In this document: positions 1-10,318 of the stretch, in pieces
Position numbering within the stretch: position 1 is the first letter of the stretch
How the letters are laid out: each line of letters begins with the position of its first letter
Assembly: GCF_006546985.1 (NCBI RefSeq)
Contig: NZ_ML637008.1
Coordinates: forward strand, 242,266 to 306,265
Length of the DNA stretch: 64,000 bases
Direction: 5' to 3'
DNA from: Bacillus sp. 03113
GTDB taxonomy: Bacteria; Bacillota; Bacilli; Bacillales; Cytobacillaceae
Position numbers and translations under genes: made by a program
Notes under the pieces: generated by a model
Seen by the model: the letters and a program-made list of their open reading frames with translations, nothing else
The model's database searches: none
Told to the model about the DNA's origin: nothing

Positions 1-687
1 CAAATGATGGAATCCATCAAGCTCCATTTAAAACTTGGAAAAAAAGAAGCAAAACAATATGCGATTGAAATGTTAAAAAAGGTAGGAATCCCAAGAGCTG
101 AACAGATCATCAATGAGTATCCGCATGCGTTATCAGGGGGGATGAGGCAAAGGGTTATGATTGCAATGGCTTTATCCTGTAAACCAAAGCTATTAATTGC
201 GGATGAACCGACTACAGCATTAGATGTCACTATCCAAGCTCAAATATTAGAACTAATGAAAGGTCTAAGGGAGGATTCTAATACAGCGATTATGATGATC
301 ACGCATGACCTTGGGGTTATTGCGGAAATGGCTGATAAAGTCATGGTTATGTATGCTGGACAAGTAGTAGAGGAAGCAGATGTATTTACTTTATTTGATG
401 AACCAAAGCATCCTTATACAAAAGGATTAATCGCATCAATTCCTCATTTGGACTACGACAGTGATACAAGGCTGTATTCTATTCCTGGGACAGTCCCGAC
501 ACTTCAACTAATGCCTAAAGGCTGTCGTTTTCATACAAGATGTCCTTATGCTATGGAGAAATGTGCCACTGAAAAGCCGCCTCATTTACCTGTAGATGAA
601 AAAAGAGAACATAAAGTACGCTGCTGGTTATATGAGGATGAACAACAGAAGCTTAATATAATGGATGGAAGCGAGGTTCATGTATGA
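1..687 (+). CDS. oppD: Peptide ABC transporter ATPase, OppD/DppD type (5' truncated by window edge)
   Basis: This is the C-terminal part of one of the two ATPases that power a peptide importer at the inner face of the membrane. The frame is open from base 1, so the ATG at position 4 is an internal Met; the Walker A region lies outside the window. Visible are the ABC signature LSGGMRQRVMIAMAL, Walker B LLIADEP, D-loop TALDV, H-loop ITHDLG and the oligopeptide-transporter C-terminal extension with CRFHTRCPYAMEKC. Family members are about 330 aa; 228 codons are seen. Its stop overlaps the next ATG (ATGA), showing translational coupling. The peptide substrate cannot be told from sequence; App- or Dpp-type naming is equally possible. 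Confidence 0.9.
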   Translation, partial: QMMESIKLHLKLGKKEAKQYAIEMLKKVGIPRAEQIINEYPHALSGGMRQRVMIAMALSCKPKLLIADEPTTALDVTIQAQILELMKGLREDSNTAIMMITHDLGVIAEMADKVMVMYAGQVVEEADVFTLFDEPKHPYTKGLIASIPHLDYDSDTRLYSIPGTVPTLQLMPKGCRFHTRCPYAMEKCATEKPPHLPVDEKREHKVRCWLYEDEQQKLNIMDGSEVHV

Positions 688-1694
688 GTGTAATTTTGGA
701 AGAAACAGGTGCTAAATTATCAAATGGAGTTGAACCTCTAGTTGAAATTCAAAATTTAAAAAAATACTATCCTATTAAAAAAGGGATTTTGTCTAAAACC
801 GTTGGGCATGTAAAGGCTGTTGATGGTTTGAATTTTAATATTTATCCTGGTGAAACCATTTCGTTAGTGGGAGAGTCAGGCTGTGGAAAATCAACTACAG
901 GTCGAGCAATTGTACAGCTAGATCCTCAAACAGAAGGGAAAATTCTGTTTGAAGGGAAGGATTTATCTACTCTTAAAACGAGTGAATTAAGAAAAATGAG
1001 AACACAGATGCAAATCATTTTTCAAGATCCGTATTCTTCATTAAATCCAAGAAATAGGATTGGAGACCTATTAGCTGAGCCTTTGTTAGCCCATCAGCTT
1101 GCAACAAAAAGTGATGTTTATCGAAAAGTAGATGATATTCTCGAAACGGTTGGATTGACAAAGCATCATCGTAACCGATATCCTCATGAATTTTCAGGTG
1201 GACAACGTCAACGGATCGGAATTGCAAGAGCACTAATCTTAAATCCAAAGCTTATCGTCTGTGATGAACCCGTTTCGGCACTCGATGTTTCGATTCAAGC
1301 TCAAGTTTTAAATCTATTAAAAGATTTGCAGCAAAAGTTTCAATTAACCTATCTATTTATTGCACATGGTCTTGGAGCGGTTAAATATATAAGCGACCGT
1401 ATTGCTGTTATGTACCTTGGGAAAATTGTGGAAATAGGAAAAACAGAAGAAATCTTCCGTCATCCAAAGCACCCTTATACACAAATCTTATTAAGTGCAT
1501 ATCCAATTCCAAATCCTCATCTACGGAACAGGGAGAAAATGGTGATTGAAGGGGATGTACCGAGTCCAGCGAATCCACCAAAGGGCTGCAGTTTTCATAC
1601 GCGCTGCCCATTTGCTCAAGCGATCTGTAAAGAGCAAACACCAAGTCTTGTTGGGGACAAGCATTCAGTAGCCTGTCACTTTCCATTATCTTAA
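684..1694 (+). CDS. oppF: Peptide ABC transporter ATPase, OppF type
   Basis: Second ATPase subunit (336 aa) of the same peptide importer, expected to pair with the OppD-type subunit and to energise OppB/OppC. It has Walker A GESGCGKST, Q-loop in QIIFQDPYSSLNPR, signature SGGQRQRIGIARAL, Walker B LIVCDEP and D-loop SALDV. The C-terminal extension with CSFHTRCPFAQAIC is present, so the gene is complete. The H-loop reads IAHGLGAVKY where the family usually has AHDLSVV: the histidine is kept but the following Asp is Gly. The ATG overlaps the upstream stop by four bases. Confidence 0.93.
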   Translation: MSVILEETGAKLSNGVEPLVEIQNLKKYYPIKKGILSKTVGHVKAVDGLNFNIYPGETISLVGESGCGKSTTGRAIVQLDPQTEGKILFEGKDLSTLKTSELRKMRTQMQIIFQDPYSSLNPRNRIGDLLAEPLLAHQLATKSDVYRKVDDILETVGLTKHHRNRYPHEFSGGQRQRIGIARALILNPKLIVCDEPVSALDVSIQAQVLNLLKDLQQKFQLTYLFIAHGLGAVKYISDRIAVMYLGKIVEIGKTEEIFRHPKHPYTQILLSAYPIPNPHLRNREKMVIEGDVPSPANPPKGCSFHTRCPFAQAICKEQTPSLVGDKHSVACHFPLS

Positions 1695-1713
1695 AGCAAA
1701 GGAGGTTTTCGTT

Positions 1714-2664
1714 TTGTTTCAATATATACTTCGCCGTATCTTAATTGCCATTCCAGTGTTATTAGGAGTGACGATCTTTAACTTTTTTATTATTAATCTT
1801 GCACCAGGAAACCCGGTTGATATGTATGTAAATCCAGACACCACTCAAGCAGATATTGATGCTAAAAAAGAAGCGCTTGGATTAAACGATCCAATTATTG
1901 TTCAATATTGGCATTGGCTGCAAAATCTTTTGAAGGGGGATTTTGGATTCTCTTATACCACGTATGAACCGGTTGCAAATTTGATCGCCGATCGCGTGGG
2001 CCCAACACTGCTTTTAATGGGAGTATCACTAATCATCGCCTACTTAATTGCCATTCCGATTGGAATTATTAGTGCAACGAAGCAATATTCTTGGGTAGAT
2101 TATCTTTCAACTACTGTATCCTTTTTAGGTATTTCCATTCCTCACTTTTTTATGGGACTAGGTGGTATTTATATTTTTGCTATTATTTTTAAATTTCTTC
2201 CAACTGGAGGAATGACTACGTTAGGCAGCGATGGTGGATTTGGGGACACATTTATGCATTTAATTCTTCCTGCATTTGTTTTAGCAACGGGGATCGCAGG
2301 AAGCATGGTTCGCTATGTTCGTACAAGTATGCTTGAGGTGCTTGGTCAGGATTATTTAAGAACGGCAAGAGCAAAAGGATTAAAGGAATTTATTGTTACA
2401 AATAAGCATGCATTAAAAAATGCGTTGATTCCGATTATTACAGTTGTCGGAATGGATATCCCATTGTTAATTGGCGGTGCCGTTGTAACGGAACAAATTT
2501 TCCAATGGCCGGGGCTCGGGCAGCTTACGATTCAATCAATCAGCTCCCGCGATTATCCTACGTTAATGGCAGTGAATATGATGGCGGCATTTGCTGTTTT
2601 ATTTTCAAACTTGATCACTGATATTTTATATTCTGTCGTTGATCCACGGATTAAATACAATTAG
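1714..2664 (+). CDS. oppB: Peptide ABC transporter permease, OppB type
   Basis: Membrane-spanning subunit (316 aa) that, with OppC, forms the translocation channel of the peptide importer. The N-terminus MFQYILRRILIAIPVLLGVT is typical of OppB/DppB first helices, and the cytoplasmic EAA loop that docks on the ATPases is visible as YLRTARAKGLKE. About six membrane segments can be seen. The start is a TTG at 1714, chosen because an AGGAGG lies just upstream at 1700-1705. It follows oppF by 19 bases, in one operon. Confidence 0.93.
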   Translation: MFQYILRRILIAIPVLLGVTIFNFFIINLAPGNPVDMYVNPDTTQADIDAKKEALGLNDPIIVQYWHWLQNLLKGDFGFSYTTYEPVANLIADRVGPTLLLMGVSLIIAYLIAIPIGIISATKQYSWVDYLSTTVSFLGISIPHFFMGLGGIYIFAIIFKFLPTGGMTTLGSDGGFGDTFMHLILPAFVLATGIAGSMVRYVRTSMLEVLGQDYLRTARAKGLKEFIVTNKHALKNALIPIITVVGMDIPLLIGGAVVTEQIFQWPGLGQLTIQSISSRDYPTLMAVNMMAAFAVLFSNLITDILYSVVDPRIKYN

Positions 2665-2679
2665 AAAGGAGAGAGACGG

Positions 2680-3606
2680 ATGTCCATTTCGAATCTGAAG
2701 GTAGAGAAAGACATGCCTTTAAATCATTCTGTATTAACAGTTCAGGAGCAGCTTGGAGAAGAAGAGAGTTATTTAAAGTTAGTTAGAAAAAGATTTTTTA
2801 AGCATAAGCTGGCAGTTGTAGGTCTGGTTATTTTTAGCATCATCGTTTTACTGGCAGTTTTTGCGCCACTTATTGCTCCCCACAATCCATATAGCGTCGA
2901 TGGAGAATTTGCAGCAAAGCCTTCTGCTCAGCATATTCTAGGGACCGATGAAGTAGGTCGAGATTTGTTTAGCCGTTTAATCTATGCATCAAGGGTGTCT
3001 TTAGTAGTTGGTGTTGGTGCAACAGCTATTTATGTTGCGATCGGAACAATCTTAGGGGCCATTGCTGGTTATTTTGGAAAATGGATTGATAACGTCATTA
3101 TGCGTATAACAGATGTATTTATGTCATTTCCATATTTAATGGTGATTCTTGTACTTGTAAGTGTGATTGGACCCAAGCTATATAACATTGTTCTTGTATT
3201 AGGGGTTCTCGGCTGGCCATCGATTGCTCGTATTGTCCGAGGAAGTGTTCTCTCCATTAAGGAAATGGAATATATCAAAGCTGGGGTAGCATTAGGGTAC
3301 TCTACTCCGAAAATTGTTTTTCAGCATATCTTGCCTAACTGTTTAGGTCCTATTATTGTTAATGCAACCTTTGGAATTGCATCTGCAATTATTATGGAAG
3401 CCTCACTTAGCTTTTTAGGAATGGGTGTACAGCCTCCGATTGCAAGCTGGGGAAATATGTTAACGCAAGCGCAGTCCTTAACGGTATTATCATCTCAACC
3501 TTGGCTTTGGATTCCACCTGGTTTAATGATTTTACTTGCAGTTGTTTCCATTAATTTTATGGGAGACGGCTTACGTGATGCCATGGATCCAAAAAGAATA
3601 AGGTAA
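2680..3606 (+). CDS. oppC: Peptide ABC transporter permease, OppC type
   Basis: Second channel subunit (308 aa). A cytoplasmic N-terminal stretch of about 40 residues precedes the first membrane helix (KLAVVGLVIFSIIVLLAVF), as is usual for OppC/DppC. The EAA loop appears as YIKAGVALGYSTPKI and the conserved GTDEVGRDLFSRLIYASR follows the first periplasmic-side stretch. The C-terminus NFMGDGLRDAMDPKRIR is the family ending. AGGAGAG lies eight bases before the ATG. Followed by 44 bases and then the first binding protein. Confidence 0.93.
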   Translation: MSISNLKVEKDMPLNHSVLTVQEQLGEEESYLKLVRKRFFKHKLAVVGLVIFSIIVLLAVFAPLIAPHNPYSVDGEFAAKPSAQHILGTDEVGRDLFSRLIYASRVSLVVGVGATAIYVAIGTILGAIAGYFGKWIDNVIMRITDVFMSFPYLMVILVLVSVIGPKLYNIVLVLGVLGWPSIARIVRGSVLSIKEMEYIKAGVALGYSTPKIVFQHILPNCLGPIIVNATFGIASAIIMEASLSFLGMGVQPPIASWGNMLTQAQSLTVLSSQPWLWIPPGLMILLAVVSINFMGDGLRDAMDPKRIR

Positions 3607-3650
3607 GGATGTCAATATAAAGATATCAAAAGATAATAGGGGGAAAAAGG

Positions 3651-5276
3651 ATGAGTTCATTCAAGAAAGTCTTTAGCTTAGTAGCCATTCTATCATTATT
3701 GCTACTAGCAGCATGTTCAGGTGAATCAAAATCGACTAGTTCTGAAGGAAATAAAAAAGCTAGCGGTGGATCAATGTTTATTGGATTAGTAAATCCTCCG
3801 GTAAGTTTTAACACGATTAACTCTAATGATATCGCAGCACAGTTCCTTGAAATGTTTATGTTTGATACGTTTTTAGATATGGACAAACCTTTAAGCTTTA
3901 CACCAAAGCTTGCGGAATCCTTTGATACGAAAGATAATCAGACCTATACAATCAAGATTCAAAAAGACGCGAAATGGTCAGATGGCACTCCTGTAACTTC
4001 CAAAGACGTTGCCTTTACGATGAATTTAGTAGCAAATCCTAAAACAGAGACGAGTATTGGAACTTATTTTACTGTTATTGATGGTTTAACTGAAAATGGT
4101 AAACTACCTGATGGTGTAACAGAAATTCCATCTGTAAAAATCATTGATGACAAAACAATTGAATTTAAAACAAAAAAACCAGTTGATCCCAATATGATTA
4201 AAGAACAAATAGGTTCTAAGTTTATGATTCTGCCAGAGCATGTACTAAAGGATGTAGCTCCACAGGATTTGCAAAAGAATCCATTTATGCAAAACCCAAC
4301 TGTAACAAATGGTCCATTCAAATTTGTACAATATAAAAAGGATCAATATGTAGAGTATGCAAGAAATGATGATTATTATTTAGGAAAGCCAGAGCTTGAT
4401 AAATTATTTGTAAAGATTATGCCAGCTCCAAATTTAGTAGCTCAGTTGCAAACAGGTGAGATTCAAATGAATGCAGCGGGTGGAATTGGTAAAATTGTTG
4501 TACAAGACTATAAGACAGTAGAAGGATTCAAAAACGTAAAGACAAAAACAGAACCGAATATTGGCTATCAAACGATGATGTTTAATACCCAAACCATAAA
4601 GGATGCAAAGGTTCGACAAGCAATTGCCTATGCAATTAACCGTAAATCAATTCTTGATAAGCTATTATTAGGAAAAGGCGAGGTTGTTGATGGGCCTTAT
4701 ACTTCCGTTAGCCCATATTTAGATAAAGACCTTGAAACGTACAAATATGATCCTGAAAAAGCAAAACAATTATTGAAAGAGGCTGGATGGGACTTTAATA
4801 AACCGATTCGATTTGTCGTTCCACTAGGAAATAAAGTACGTGAACAATCTGCGGATATTATTGCTGAAAATCTAAAAGCGGTTGGATTGAAAATTGAAAC
4901 AGCTACCTATGATTTCCCAACGATTATGTCAAAAGGGAAAGCAGGAGACTTTGATTTATTATTAATTGGATGGAAAAATACAGTTGATCCTGATGTGACA
5001 AGTATATATGGCAAGGGTGCACCTACTAACTTTATGAAATATGATAGTCCTAAATCTGAAGAGTTATTATTAGCGGGTAAAACAGAAGCTGATGCTGATA
5101 AGAGGAAAGAAATTTATTCTGATCTTCAAAAACTATGGAATGAAGATATGCCTGTTCTGACTCTATACTCAGATTATGATTTTGAAGTAGTATCTAAAGA
5201 TGTAAAATTCGGTGAGCCTAAAGTATTCGGTTTCCATAAAGATTTACAAAAATGGTCTATAGGTGGAGCAGAATAA
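3651..5276 (+). CDS. oppA: Peptide-binding lipoprotein, OppA/AppA-like (paralogue 1)
   Basis: Extracellular solute-binding protein, family 5 (541 aa), expected to be lipid-anchored at Cys22 (lipobox LLAAC after a short hydrophobic signal peptide) and to deliver peptides to OppBC. The family signature region KDAKWSDGTPVTSKDVAFTM is present. It is followed by a rho-independent terminator and then by a second, equally long paralogue with which it shares long identical blocks, so the pair arose by tandem duplication. Whether the two differ in ligand cannot be read from the sequence. Confidence 0.93.
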   Translation: MSSFKKVFSLVAILSLLLLAACSGESKSTSSEGNKKASGGSMFIGLVNPPVSFNTINSNDIAAQFLEMFMFDTFLDMDKPLSFTPKLAESFDTKDNQTYTIKIQKDAKWSDGTPVTSKDVAFTMNLVANPKTETSIGTYFTVIDGLTENGKLPDGVTEIPSVKIIDDKTIEFKTKKPVDPNMIKEQIGSKFMILPEHVLKDVAPQDLQKNPFMQNPTVTNGPFKFVQYKKDQYVEYARNDDYYLGKPELDKLFVKIMPAPNLVAQLQTGEIQMNAAGGIGKIVVQDYKTVEGFKNVKTKTEPNIGYQTMMFNTQTIKDAKVRQAIAYAINRKSILDKLLLGKGEVVDGPYTSVSPYLDKDLETYKYDPEKAKQLLKEAGWDFNKPIRFVVPLGNKVREQSADIIAENLKAVGLKIETATYDFPTIMSKGKAGDFDLLLIGWKNTVDPDVTSIYGKGAPTNFMKYDSPKSEELLLAGKTEADADKRKEIYSDLQKLWNEDMPVLTLYSDYDFEVVSKDVKFGEPKVFGFHKDLQKWSIGGAE

Positions 5277-5298
5277 TTCAAGACTTACTAAGTAATGA

Positions 5299-5330
5299 GA
5301 AAAGCTGCAAAATTACTTGCAGCTTTTCTT
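5299..5330 (+). terminator. Rho-independent terminator between the two oppA paralogues
   Basis: An 11-bp perfect stem (AAAAGCTGCAA / TTGCAGCTTTT) with a six-base loop, followed by TTCTTC. It lies between the duplicated binding-protein genes, so the second copy is either expressed by read-through or from its own promoter. Confidence 0.8.
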
Positions 5331-5392
5331 CAACTAATTTTTATTCAGCATTAATGTATAAAAGTTTCACTTAATAAATAAGGGGGACCAGG

Positions 5393-7018
5393 ATGAATTC
5401 ATTAAAAAGAGCAGTCAGTCTTATAGCTATTCTATCTTTATTTCTATTAGCCGCTTGTTCAGGTGGATCAAAATCAACTACCTCAGAAGACAGTGGCAGT
5501 AAAAAGGGCGGGACTGTATTTATCGGGTTGGTGAACGCCCCAGTAAGTTTTAATACGATTAACTCCTCTGACATAGCAGCACAGTTCCTCGAAAAGTTTA
5601 TGTTTGAAACGTTTTTAGACATGGACAAACCACTTAGTTTTACTCCAAGACTTGCAGAGTCTTTTGACACAACAGATAATCAAACCTTTACTATTAAGCT
5701 GCAAAAGGATGCGAAATGGTCCGATGGTACTCCTGTAACTGCAAAGGATATTGCTTTTACCATGAACTTGGTAGCAAATCCTAAAACAGAAACAAGTGTT
5801 GGAGCTTACATAACCGTCCTTGATGGTTTGACTCCAAATGGAAAGCTTCCTGAAGGGGTTGCTGAAATTCCTTCTATAAAAGTAATTGATGATAAAACAT
5901 TCGAATTTAAAACGAAAAAACCAGTTGATCCAAATATGATTAAAGAACAGCTTGGTACTAAATTTATGATTTTGCCAGAGCATGTGTTAAAGAATGTAGC
6001 CCCTGAAAATTTACAAAAAGATCCATTCATGCAAAATCCAACAGTAACAAACGGTCCTTTCAAATTTGTGCAATACAAAAAGGATCAATATGTGGAATAT
6101 GCTAGAAATGATCAATATTATTTAGGGAAACCAATCCTTGACAAAGTTTATGTTAAAATTATGCCAGCTCCAAACCTAGTAGCTCAGCTGCAAACGGGTG
6201 AAATTCATATGAATGCTGCGGGTGGTATCGGTAAAATCGTAGTCCAAGATTATAAAACTGTTGAAGGATATAAAGATGTAACAACAAAAACTGAACCAAA
6301 TATTGGGTATCAAACGATAATGTTTAATAATCAAACAGTCAAAGATCCAAAGGTTCGTCAAGCGATCGCATATGCAATTAATCGAAAAGCCATTCTTGAT
6401 AAGCTTTTACTTGGGAAAGGTGAAATCGTCGATGGACCTTATACGTCTGTAAGTCCATATTTAGATAAAGAAATGGATTCCTTCACATACGATCCAGAAA
6501 AAGCGAAGCAAATGTTGCAGGATGCAGGGTTTGACTTTAATAAGCCAATAAGATTTGTCGTTCCGCTTGGAAATAAAGTGCGTGAACAATCTGCAGATAT
6601 TATTGCTGAAAATTTAAAGGCAATTGGTTTGAAATTAGAAACAGCTACTTTCGATTTCCCAACTATCATGTCAAAAGCGAGAGCTGGAGATTATGATTTA
6701 TTATTAATTGGATTATCAAACACGATTGATCCTGATGTTTCCTATCTTTATTCTAAAGATGGATCATCGAACTATATGAAATATAACAATCCAAAGGTAG
6801 ATGAATTACTAGCAGCAGGTAAGTCGGAGGCTGATTCTAAAAAGAGAAAAGAAATTTACGCTGACTTGCAAAGAATTTGGAATGAGGATATGCCAGTCTT
6901 TACGTTATATTCTGACTACGACTTTGCTGCCGTTTCAAAAGAAGTAAAATTTGGTGGTCCTAAAGTATTCGGATTCCATAAAGATTTACAAAAATGGTCT
7001 CTGGTTGGAGCTGAATAA
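5393..7018 (+). CDS. Peptide-binding lipoprotein, OppA/AppA-like (paralogue 2)
   Basis: Second family-5 solute-binding lipoprotein, also 541 aa, with the same layout: hydrophobic signal peptide, lipobox LLAAC with Cys22, a Ser/Gly/Lys-rich linker, then the binding domain with KDAKWSDGTPVTAKDIAFTM. Identity with the upstream copy is high throughout; differences are scattered, for example near the C-terminus (WKNTVDPDV versus LSNTIDPDV). GGGGGACC precedes the ATG. A terminator separates it from copy 1 and another follows it. The duplication probably broadens or doubles ligand capture by one permease. Confidence 0.92.
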   Translation: MNSLKRAVSLIAILSLFLLAACSGGSKSTTSEDSGSKKGGTVFIGLVNAPVSFNTINSSDIAAQFLEKFMFETFLDMDKPLSFTPRLAESFDTTDNQTFTIKLQKDAKWSDGTPVTAKDIAFTMNLVANPKTETSVGAYITVLDGLTPNGKLPEGVAEIPSIKVIDDKTFEFKTKKPVDPNMIKEQLGTKFMILPEHVLKNVAPENLQKDPFMQNPTVTNGPFKFVQYKKDQYVEYARNDQYYLGKPILDKVYVKIMPAPNLVAQLQTGEIHMNAAGGIGKIVVQDYKTVEGYKDVTTKTEPNIGYQTIMFNNQTVKDPKVRQAIAYAINRKAILDKLLLGKGEIVDGPYTSVSPYLDKEMDSFTYDPEKAKQMLQDAGFDFNKPIRFVVPLGNKVREQSADIIAENLKAIGLKLETATFDFPTIMSKARAGDYDLLLIGLSNTIDPDVSYLYSKDGSSNYMKYNNPKVDELLAAGKSEADSKKRKEIYADLQRIWNEDMPVFTLYSDYDFAAVSKEVKFGGPKVFGFHKDLQKWSLVGAE

Positions 7019-7030
7019 TAAAGAAGGCTT

Positions 7031-7066
7031 AAAGGGTACAGGAAAAAATTCTGTATCCTTTTTATA
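7031..7066 (+). terminator. Rho-independent terminator after peptide transporter operon
   Basis: Stem AAGGGTACAG / CTGTATCCTT (one G-T pair) with a nine-base loop and a T-rich tail TTTTATATTT. Confidence 0.8.
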
Positions 7067-7371
7067 TTTAAGAAGTTTCTCCGTTATATCAAAATAATTA
7101 AATAGAAACTAAGATTTATTTAATACAATTTTCATAAAAAAGACTATAAAAAGGAATAATCTACAAAATATTTGTAATTAAATCCTTTTTTTTATCCTGA
7201 ATTAGGCTCTGTTTTTGTCAGTTAATAGGTTGAAAGTAGGATCATTGCAAAATTATTTCCCGGTAAATAAGCAGATTTTGGTATTTTCTGACTATTAAAA
7301 CTATTTTACTATTTTGTTAACATAATAGTGATAGAAAGTATAAGTCTATTATTTGGATGGGGGCATGAGTT
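7067..7371. other. Intergenic leader of the InhA protease gene
   Basis: About 305 bases without a gene. A second terminator-like hairpin lies at about 7148-7193 (AAAAAGGA ... TCCTTTTT with an inner TACAAA/TTTGTA stem). The remaining AT-rich stretch should hold the inhA promoter, but I could not identify a convincing -35/-10 pair. Confidence 0.5.
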
Positions 7372-9777
7372 TTGAAACAGAAGAAGAAACTATTTTTACG
7401 AGCTTTTATTAGCTCAGCAGTAAGTTTTTCATTTATCTTCACATTAACTCCTGAAGCGGCAAATGGGATTGTTTCAAAACCTAAACCTGTGTTGGCTGCT
7501 AAAGAATCAGCACCTATTGATTTAAACATTATTGATGAAGAAAGATTAGGGAAGGCGCTTCAAAAACGGGGGATGATTTCGCCGAATGCTTCTGAAAAGG
7601 TCGTTGAGCAAAAGGTACAAGCGTACATAAAGAAGAAGCAAGGAAGCAAAGATGTTAAACCAATAGTGTCGACAGAGCCAACAGAACCAACAGAACCAAC
7701 TAACTTTGATAAAAAGACAAAAGATTTTCTAACGAAGGAAAAGAAGAAACTAACAAAACAATTAGAAAAAGGTCACGAACGATTAAAAAAAGGTAAGTCA
7801 AATGGATTTATTAAAGTTCCTTCTGCAAGGCAAGCTAATTATTCTGGTTCCGTTCGAACAGATAAAGTACTTGTTTTACTAACTGAATTCGAGGATTTAA
7901 AACATAATAACGTTACGCAAGAAGAAGGCTATATGTATGCTGATGATTTTAGCCGCGAGCATTATCAAAAATTAATGTTTGGGGATGAAAAATTTAAACT
8001 GTTTAATGGTGATGAGGTAGAAACATTTAAACAATATTATGAAGAGCAATCTGGAGGGAGCTATACGGTCGACGGCTACGTTTCGGATTGGCTTACCGTA
8101 CCTGGCAGTGCGAAGGAGTATGGAGATGATAGCCCCGCTGGAGGAAATGATAATTTAGCTCCTTTAGGACCTCGTGATTTAGTGAAAAGAGCATTGGATG
8201 CTGCTGCACAATCAGGGATTAATCTATCAGATTATGATCAGTACGATTTATATGATTTAGATGGAGATGGAGATTCGAATGAACCGGATGGATTGGTTGA
8301 TCATTTAATGATTATTCATGCTGGCACTGGACAAGAGGCAGGTGGCGGTGTACTTGGAGATAACGCCATTTGGTCACATCGTTGGGTATTGAATGGTCCT
8401 TATCCCGTTCCCAATACGACAGCAGCAGTTGATTATTGGGGAGGGAGTATGGCGGCCTATGATTATACAATTCAACCAGAGGATGGAGCTGTTGGAGTTT
8501 TTGCTCATGAATATGGTCATGATTTAGGTTTGCCGGATGAATATGATACCATCTATTCTGGTCAAGGTGAGCCAGTCGCTTCTTGGTCTATTATGAGTGG
8601 AGGCAGTTGGAATGGAAAAATCGCTGGGACTGAGCCAACAAGCTTTTCACCGCAAAATAAAGAATTCTTCCAATCTAATATGGGAGGAAACTGGGCGAAC
8701 ATTAAGGAAGTACAATATGAAGATATTGATCAATTAGGTGTAGCATCGATCATTGATCAAAGTGTAACGAAATCAAAAAATCCAGGGATTGTGAAGGTGA
8801 ATTTGCCTGATAAGCCTGTAAAAGGAATTGAGCCAGGATTCGGTAGTCAATATTATTACAGTACAAAGGGCGATGATTTGTATACGACATTAACAACTCC
8901 TGAATTTGATTTAACGCAAGCAACAAATGCTGCATTCACTTATAAGGGATGGTATGACATTGAATATGATTATGATTTCCTTACAGTCAAAGCGATAACA
9001 AGTGATGGTCAGGAAACAGTTTTAGATGTGATTGGGGATGAAGATACAGATGGTGATGCCCGTGCAGAATCCTCAAAAGGGCAATGGGTGGATAAATCAT
9101 ATGATCTTAGTCCATTTAGTGGTAAAAAAGTAAAGATCGTTTTTGAATATCTAACAGATGGTGGATTGGCGTTAGATGGATTCGCGATGGATGAGATCAA
9201 GGCTACTGCAGATGGTCAGGTTATTTTTACAGATGATGCTGAAGGTCAACCGAAAATGCAATTAGGTGGATTTAAGGTATCTAACGGATATAGTTTAGCT
9301 AAGAACTATTATTATTTAGAGTGGCGTAATTACGCAGGAGCTGACAAATCATTAGCTGAATCTAGAGGGGTGAAATACAATACAGGTCTTGTCATATGGT
9401 ATGGGGATGAAAGCTACACGGACAATTGGGTTGGTATCCATCCAGGCTATGGCTTCCTTGGTGTAGTAGACTCTCATGCTCAAGCGATTATCGGGAAATT
9501 AGATGGACAAGACACGACTTTCCAAAGCACAAGATATCAAGTGGCAGATGCAGCCTTTTCTTTCGATAAAACTCCGAAGTGGTATGTAAATACAAGCTAT
9601 CGTGGAGAATATATTTACAAAGGATTGAAGGGGGTTCGTAAATTTGATGATTCGCAAACCTATATTAATACACAAATCCCTGATGCTGGAAGAGTTGTTC
9701 CTCAACTAGGATTGAAAATCGAAGTAATAGGGGAGGCTAACGATAATTCAGCCGGTGCTGTATGGATTCATAAATAA
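7372..9777 (+). CDS. inhA: Secreted immune inhibitor A-like zinc metalloprotease (peptidase M6)
   Basis: Large exported protease (801 aa). A basic N-terminus ([12 protein letters not shown]) and hydrophobic stretch form a signal peptide. A Lys-rich propeptide with [11 protein letters not shown] follows. The zinc site is [12 protein letters not shown], with HExxH at about residues 379-383. The C-terminal part is the beta-rich InhA domain with an Asp-rich stretch ([13 protein letters not shown]). InhA of the Bacillus cereus group cleaves host antimicrobial proteins; in other Bacillaceae such M6 enzymes probably act in scavenging. Start is TTG 7372: the ATG at 7365 is out of frame. It is a single-gene unit with its own terminator. 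Confidence 0.92.
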   Translation: MKQKKKLFLRAFISSAVSFSFIFTLTPEAANGIVSKPKPVLAAKESAPIDLNIIDEERLGKALQKRGMISPNASEKVVEQKVQAYIKKKQGSKDVKPIVSTEPTEPTEPTNFDKKTKDFLTKEKKKLTKQLEKGHERLKKGKSNGFIKVPSARQANYSGSVRTDKVLVLLTEFEDLKHNNVTQEEGYMYADDFSREHYQKLMFGDEKFKLFNGDEVETFKQYYEEQSGGSYTVDGYVSDWLTVPGSAKEYGDDSPAGGNDNLAPLGPRDLVKRALDAAAQSGINLSDYDQYDLYDLDGDGDSNEPDGLVDHLMIIHAGTGQEAGGGVLGDNAIWSHRWVLNGPYPVPNTTAAVDYWGGSMAAYDYTIQPEDGAVGVFAHEYGHDLGLPDEYDTIYSGQGEPVASWSIMSGGSWNGKIAGTEPTSFSPQNKEFFQSNMGGNWANIKEVQYEDIDQLGVASIIDQSVTKSKNPGIVKVNLPDKPVKGIEPGFGSQYYYSTKGDDLYTTLTTPEFDLTQATNAAFTYKGWYDIEYDYDFLTVKAITSDGQETVLDVIGDEDTDGDARAESSKGQWVDKSYDLSPFSGKKVKIVFEYLTDGGLALDGFAMDEIKATADGQVIFTDDAEGQPKMQLGGFKVSNGYSLAKNYYYLEWRNYAGADKSLAESRGVKYNTGLVIWYGDESYTDNWVGIHPGYGFLGVVDSHAQAIIGKLDGQDTTFQSTRYQVADAAFSFDKTPKWYVNTSYRGEYIYKGLKGVRKFDDSQTYINTQIPDAGRVVPQLGLKIEVIGEANDNSAGAVWIHK

Positions 9778-9800
9778 GAAAATAGAATAATAATAGCGCG

Positions 9801-9840
9801 AAAAAGCAATGAGTCACTTTTAGATTCATTGCTTTTCTTA
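9801..9840. terminator. Rho-independent terminator after inhA
   Basis: Eleven-bp stem AAAAGCAATGA / TCATTGCTTTT with a loop of about a dozen bases and flanking A and T runs, so it can work on either strand. Confidence 0.75.
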
Positions 9841-9844
9841 TAAT

Positions 9845-10199
9845 GTAGGAAAGATAAATTTTTTGAAGTTAAACGGATGTCTAGCTCCGACGTACAGGAC
9901 GTGGCGCTTTTAATCGGCCAGCGCCTATCGACTATCGACTATCGTACTTCAGGCCTTTTCCCTACGATAAGTCAACATCGATTCGCCATTCGGCTCATCG
10001 TGTATCCTTTATCACGTTTTAACGGGCAGTAAGATATTACATGAAAAATGGATAGTAGATAAAAAACTGCCTATAAAAACCTGATTGGTTCAACTAACTA
10101 TCAGGGGAAAAGAACATCCCCTGATAGAAGGCTCGCCTTATCTCAGTCAAAGACCCTTCAGTCCGTACGTCGATGACCAAGGCGCTTGCGCTTTTCTAA
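9845..10199 (+). repeat. Dispersed intergenic repeat, family A, long copy
   Basis: Copy with the 5' motif TGTCTAGCTCCGACGTACAG at about 9885 and the 3' motif CCAAGGCGCTTGCGCTTTTC at about 10178. The middle carries CTACGATAAGTCAACATCGATTCG, also present in the copy at 19601-19760. Embedded are ACGGGCAGTAAG and TGATTGGTTCAACTAAC, shared with family B at 38760-38945, and a perfect 11-bp hairpin CTATCAGGGGA/TCCCCTGATAG (10098-10127). It fills the 541-base gap between inhA and the helicase gene. No reading frame is evident. Confidence 0.75.
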
Positions 10200-10318
10200 T
10201 AAAATGTGGACATCTTAAGTTGTTTAAGCTAGTATCGTAAGAAAATACACATCAATATGACAAAACATCAAATACGATCATACTGTAATTAGCATATCTA
10301 TTATTTAAGGAGCATTTT

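Noticed and set aside
7670-7705. [11 protein letters not shown] stretch in the InhA propeptide as a functional repeat
   Set aside because: Short low-complexity linker typical of secreted proteases; no evidence for more.
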